A stretch of 9,790 nucleotides of DNA from an uncultured Oscillibacter sp. (GTDB lineage Bacteria > Bacillota > Clostridia > Oscillospirales > Oscillospiraceae), in the NCBI GenBank assembly GCA_946183715.1, contig CAMHDB010000056.1:1-9790 (forward strand). Reading direction: 5' to 3'. Under the pieces are notes generated by a model. That model saw nothing but the letters and a program-made list of their open reading frames with translations. It was not told where the DNA came from and did no database searches. The first letter of the stretch is position 1. Each line of letters opens with the position of its first letter. The position numbers and the translations under genes were made by a program. Shown in pieces: positions 7,453 through 9,790 of this stretch.

Positions 7453-8960
7453 GCGCCCGTCACCTCCCGCAATTTCTCCGTGAGGGTGTCCACGGCCCCC
7501 CGCTTGAACTGGTACGCCGAACGGTTTACGATAAACCGTGCCGAAATCGGCATGAACTCCTCCAACACCTGCAAGTTGTTTTCCTTTAACGTCGTCCCGG
7601 TCTCCACGATGTCAACGATAACGTCGCTCAGGCCCAACAGCGGGGCCAGTTCGATAGAGCCGTGCAGTTTGATGATGTCGATATCCTGTCCGCGCGCGGC
7701 AAAGTAGCGCTTGGCAATCCGCACGAACTTCGTCGCGACGCGCAACGGACGCCCGCCCACGTCAAGGCCTCCGGGCCTCCCGGCGACGCACATCCGACAG
7801 CGCCCAAGGCCCGTGTCTAGTAACTCGTACACGTCCGGGCGGTGCTCTTCGAGGATGTCTTTCCCCACGATTCCCACGTCAGCCGCGCCGCGTTCGACGT
7901 AAATCGCCACGTCCGACGGCTTGACGAGAAAGTAGCGTATTCCCGCCGCCGGATTCTCCACGACTAATTTCCGGGTATCGGCGTAGCCCTCGGGCGCGCC
8001 GTAGCCCACGCTCGCCAGCAGATTGTAGACTTTATCGCCCAGCCGCCCCTTCGGCAACGCCACGCTCAACATACCGTTGTCGACGGGTTCGGCTTCGGCT
8101 TCGAGTTCGTCGAGGTACAGCGCAAAGCCAATGGCCTTCGCGCCCTTATGAAAACGCGACACTAAAGGGTCGTACCTTCCGCCCCGGAGTACCGGACGCG
8201 GGACGCCTTCGAGGAAACCTTGCAGGACGAGGCCGTTGTAGTAGTCCAAATCGTTGACAAGCGACAGATTCAGGCGCAAGTGTTTGAGGGTGTCCGGGTA
8301 CGCGGAAAGGCTGTTGTAAAGCGTTTTCAATTCCCGCAAGGCGTCGCGCATGACGGCGTTTTTGGCCAGCGCCGACGCCGCCGGGAATACGCTCTCCCAG
8401 TCGCCGTCGAGCGAGAATAACGCTTCCAAGTCGCGGGCGTCCTGCGGGCTCTTGTCGCGGATACTGTCGAGTAAGTGTCCCCGTTGGCGCGGCGGCACGT
8501 TCAACGCGTCGAGCAGTCCGGACACGTAGCCCATATGCCCGATTTCCAGCGCCGGACTGCTCCCCGCCGCCGACAGGCTCCGTACCGCCAGCGATACGGT
8601 TTTCGTCACGGTGTCGGCGTCCACGTCCCCGACGCACTCCACGCCCATTTGGCGTATTTCCTGAAAGCCTTGATTCTCCCGCCCCGGACGGTACACGTTT
8701 TCGAGATAGTAGAAGCGCCCGCGCGGCGCGTGTTTCGCTATCGACAGCGTAACGTCGGGTTTCAGGGCCATAAGCCGACCGTCCAAGTCGGTGAACGTCA
8801 GCGCGCGCTCCGCCGACAGGAAACGGCGGTTCTCCTGATAGAATCCGTACTCCTCAAAGCGGCTCATGTGGTACTGCCGGAATCCCTCCGCCTCGTACAT
8901 CTGCCGGAGCTCCAGCGACAGCCGCTCCAACGGCGATAATATGCTTAAATCCAGTTCCAT
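7449..8960 (-). CDS. hisZG: HisZ-HisG fusion: ATP phosphoribosyltransferase with its regulatory subunit in one chain
   Basis: One uninterrupted 503-residue frame covers two proteins normally made separately. Residues 1 to about 288 are HisZ, a histidyl-tRNA synthetase-like regulatory paralog: motif-2-like EIRQMGVE (101-108), LDYYNGLVLQGF (238-249), LRGGRYDPL (258-266) and the terminal AIGFALYLDEL (276-286). It has no anticodon-binding domain. Residues about 297-503 are short-form HisG: ALPKGRLGDKVYNLL (301-315), VGIVGKDIL (362-370) and the PRPP-binding loop ETGTTLKEN (453-461), with no C-terminal ACT-like domain. HisG condenses ATP and PRPP, the committed and feedback-controlled step; HisZ senses histidine. 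The linker (about 287-296) is only some ten residues, EAEAEP encoded by a GAAGCC repeat. M297 has no Shine-Dalgarno before it, so separate initiation of HisG is unlikely. First gene of the operon, with AGAGGAGG 7 bases before the ATG. Confidence 0.95.
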   Translation of the reverse strand: MELDLSILSPLERLSLELRQMYEAEGFRQYHMSRFEEYGFYQENRRFLSAERALTFTDLDGRLMALKPDVTLSIAKHAPRGRFYYLENVYRPGRENQGFQEIRQMGVECVGDVDADTVTKTVSLAVRSLSAAGSSPALEIGHMGYVSGLLDALNVPPRQRGHLLDSIRDKSPQDARDLEALFSLDGDWESVFPAASALAKNAVMRDALRELKTLYNSLSAYPDTLKHLRLNLSLVNDLDYYNGLVLQGFLEGVPRPVLRGGRYDPLVSRFHKGAKAIGFALYLDELEAEAEPVDNGMLSVALPKGRLGDKVYNLLASVGYGAPEGYADTRKLVVENPAAGIRYFLVKPSDVAIYVERGAADVGIVGKDILEEHRPDVYELLDTGLGRCRMCVAGRPGGLDVGGRPLRVATKFVRIAKRYFAARGQDIDIIKLHGSIELAPLLGLSDVIVDIVETGTTLKENNLQVLEEFMPISARFIVNRSAYQFKRGAVDTLTEKLREVTGA

Positions 8961-8987
8961 TTGTACGCCTCCTCTTTACCACACTAT

Positions 8988-9015
8988 ATTTTATACACTT
9001 CGCCCCGAATGTCAA
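8988..9015 (-). promoter_or_regulatory. Sigma-70/sigma-A promoter of the his operon
   Basis: On the minus strand a perfect TTGACA (9010-9015) and TAAAAT (8988-8993) are separated by 16 bases. Transcription should start near 8981, only about 20 bases before the hisZG start codon. The spacer contains a small dyad, TTCG-GGG-CGAA (8999-9009), which could be an operator but is too short to be sure. The short leader leaves no space for a T-box or a histidine-rich leader peptide. The boxes are seen directly; the start point is inferred. Confidence 0.8.
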
Positions 9016-9025
9016 CGCTTTTCCG

Positions 9026-9045
9026 CCCTCCCCTTGCGGGGAGGG
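9026..9045. repeat. Perfect GC-rich hairpin (8-bp stem) just upstream of the his promoter
   Basis: CCCTCCCC and GGGGAGGG form a perfect 8-bp inverted repeat around a TTGC loop, beginning 11 bases from the -35 box. Neither strand carries a T-run after the stem, so it is not a normal intrinsic terminator as it stands. Its sequence style (CCTCCCC stem with an adjoining GTGGCA) resembles the terminator-like repeats that I recall as abundant in gut clostridial genomes; that comparison is from memory. It sits exactly where the dehydrogenase relic loses homology (after 9050), so it probably replaced that gene's last codons. Confidence 0.6.
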
Positions 9046-9049
9046 TGGC

Positions 9050-9228
9050 ATCGACGCGGATGAGCTGTCCGTCGATGAACGAGGAATCGCTGGTGGCAAG
9101 GAACAGGGCGAGCGTCGCAATCTCGCCGCCCTGCCCGATACGGCCCGGCGGCGAACGCTGTTTCATAAAGCCCATGGGGCGGAGTCGAGCACAGCGGTCT
9201 GAATCGCGCCCGGGCGGATTCCGTGACT
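9050..9228 (-). pseudogene. C-terminal relic of a short-chain dehydrogenase/reductase (SDR), frameshifted
   Basis: On the minus strand 9178-9222 encodes GIRPGAIQTAVLDSA, which matches the PG-x-I-x-T segment of SDR enzymes (usually GIRVNxxxPGAIQT; some residues are missing). After a one-base frame change near the run of four C at 9176-9179, the homology continues as MGFMKQRSPPGRIG and then EIATLALFLATSDSSFIDGQ...VD, the classic SDR C-terminus, up to 9050. The Rossmann N-terminal half with TGxxxGxG and the catalytic YxxxK is absent. The frame then runs into the hairpin repeat and the his promoter. It is a non-functional fragment. The family assignment is firm; the exact ends are approximate. 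Confidence 0.8.
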
Positions 9229-9352
9229 GCCCGCGGGAGGCGACTATCGCGAACTGGTGAAACGCCTGAAACGGCTGTCGCGTCTGCCGGGAGGCACGGA
9301 CGCCGCCGAAAGCCTCGCGCAGAAGCGGCGCGCGACGTACTACAGGCGGCGC
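9227..9352 (+). pseudogene. Possible C-terminal relic of an MBL-fold hydrolase
   Basis: The plus-strand frame from 9227 reads LPAGGDYRELVKRLKRLSRLPGG and then DAAESLAQKRRATYY. This resembles the C-terminal part of glyoxalase-II-like MBL hydrolases, which typically run TDxPGGDYxxLxxSIxRLxxLP, then a PGH motif, then TTLxxExxxNPY. The metal-binding PGH motif is missing between the two blocks, an in-frame TGA precedes the first block, and nothing upstream belongs to such a gene because the SDR relic abuts it on the other strand. I judge it a decayed fragment. The match is by eye and could be chance in GC-rich DNA. Confidence 0.35.
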
Positions 9353-9636
9353 TCTGAAAAACCGAGGCTTTTACGGGAAAGTGACACATTGCCGCTCTCC
9401 CAGCGATTTTACACGGAGTTCGTCCGGGTTCGAGTATTCTTTTCCCCGCCCAGCTTTCCGGACAACTCCGCGTTTCATTTATGGTGGCGCCGCTTGCGGC
9501 ATGGGAAATTGCCCTTGAAAACGCAATTGCTTTTTCGCCCTTCACTTCGCAAGCTCCGGAATGGGGCGCGGCGGGAATGCCGTCCGGGACATGTCACGCG
9601 CGTCGGAGAGGCGAGAATAGAAATTTCGTACCTGCC
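9353..9636. other. Intergenic stretch with no recognisable gene
   Basis: No frame in this interval looks like a protein family I know. The long plus-strand frame continues from the relic into the tRNA gene and the minus-strand frames are arginine/serine-rich shadows. The only structures are small: GCCGC-TT-GCGGC near 9488-9499 and the palindrome GCAATTGC near 9522-9529. It probably represents decayed or spacer DNA between the relics and the tRNA promoter. Confidence 0.55.
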
Positions 9637-9687
9637 GAAAATTTTTTTCAAATACCCCTTGCATTCCTCGAAAAGATGTGGTATAGT
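9637..9687 (+). promoter_or_regulatory. Sigma-70/sigma-A promoter of tRNA-Pro with AT-rich upstream element
   Basis: TTGCAT (9659-9664) and TATAGT (9682-9687) are separated by the optimal 17 bases. An A/T tract with seven consecutive T (9637-9653) lies just upstream of the -35 box, in the position of an UP element typical of stable-RNA promoters. Transcription should begin near 9694, about 20 bases before the mature tRNA. Confidence 0.8.
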
Positions 9688-9714
9688 AAGCAAGTCTCTA
9701 CGGGGGACGGAGAA

Positions 9715-9790
<76 letters not shown>

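Noticed and set aside
8070..8072. Independent start of hisG at M297 within the fusion
   Set aside because: No Shine-Dalgarno precedes this ATG; the upstream bases encode the EAEAEP linker.
9026..9045. Hairpin as an intrinsic terminator
   Set aside because: No T-run follows the stem on either strand, so I list it as a repeat only.
8961..9300. T-box riboswitch or histidine leader peptide ahead of hisZG
   Set aside because: No T-box motif, specifier stem or His codon run seen; the promoter lies within about 55 bases of the start codon.
9012..9545. 177-residue minus-strand open frame
   Set aside because: It overlaps the SDR relic in the wrong frame and shows no family similarity of its own.

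Overview
The window carries a complete, tightly packed histidine biosynthesis operon on the minus strand, transcribed from about 8981 down to a strong intrinsic terminator at 237-267. A plus-strand tRNA-Pro gene ends exactly at the right edge. The DNA is GC-rich. Short-form HisG with HisZ, a fused HisIE, a PHP-type (Bacillus HisK/HisJ-like) histidinol phosphatase, GGAGG-type ribosome binding sites at nearly every gene and a tRNA with encoded CCA together suggest a high-GC member of the Bacillota, probably class Clostridia. That placement is inference from gene types, not a database match.

Layout, in transcription order (right to left): promoter (8988-9015), a hisZ-hisG fusion (7449-8960), hisD (6178-7452, GTG start), hisC (5112-6176), hisB IGP dehydratase only (4524-5111), hisH (3895-4506, TTG start), hisA (3161-3880), hisF (2412-3167), hisIE (1766-2401), a PHP histidinol-phosphatase (936-1769), a Gph-like HAD phosphatase (273-923), then the terminator. 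Genes overlap by 4-7 bases or lie 0-17 bases apart, so they are almost certainly one transcript. Together they supply every step from ATP + PRPP to histidine: HisZG, HisE, HisI, HisA, HisH/HisF, HisB, HisC, the PHP phosphatase, HisD. The HAD enzyme is the only member with no obvious pathway step.

Right of the operon, 9046-9714 is a decayed region: a frameshifted C-terminal relic of a short-chain dehydrogenase (minus strand), abutting a probable C-terminal relic of an MBL-fold hydrolase (plus strand), then about 280 bases in which I see no gene, then a strong sigma-70 promoter and tRNA-Pro(GGG). Left of the terminator (1-236) I see no gene, only a degenerate second copy of the terminator arm and a small palindrome at 19-31.

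The two most unusual observations are (i) HisZ and HisG as a single 503-residue polypeptide, and (ii) the complete absence of GATC from all 9790 bases, while GTAC, with the same base composition, occurs about 67 times by hand count. I see no phage, CRISPR array, transposase or defence gene, and nothing I would call a wholly new system. The interest lies in the fusion, the oligonucleotide bias, the apparent lack of a leader riboswitch, and the relics.
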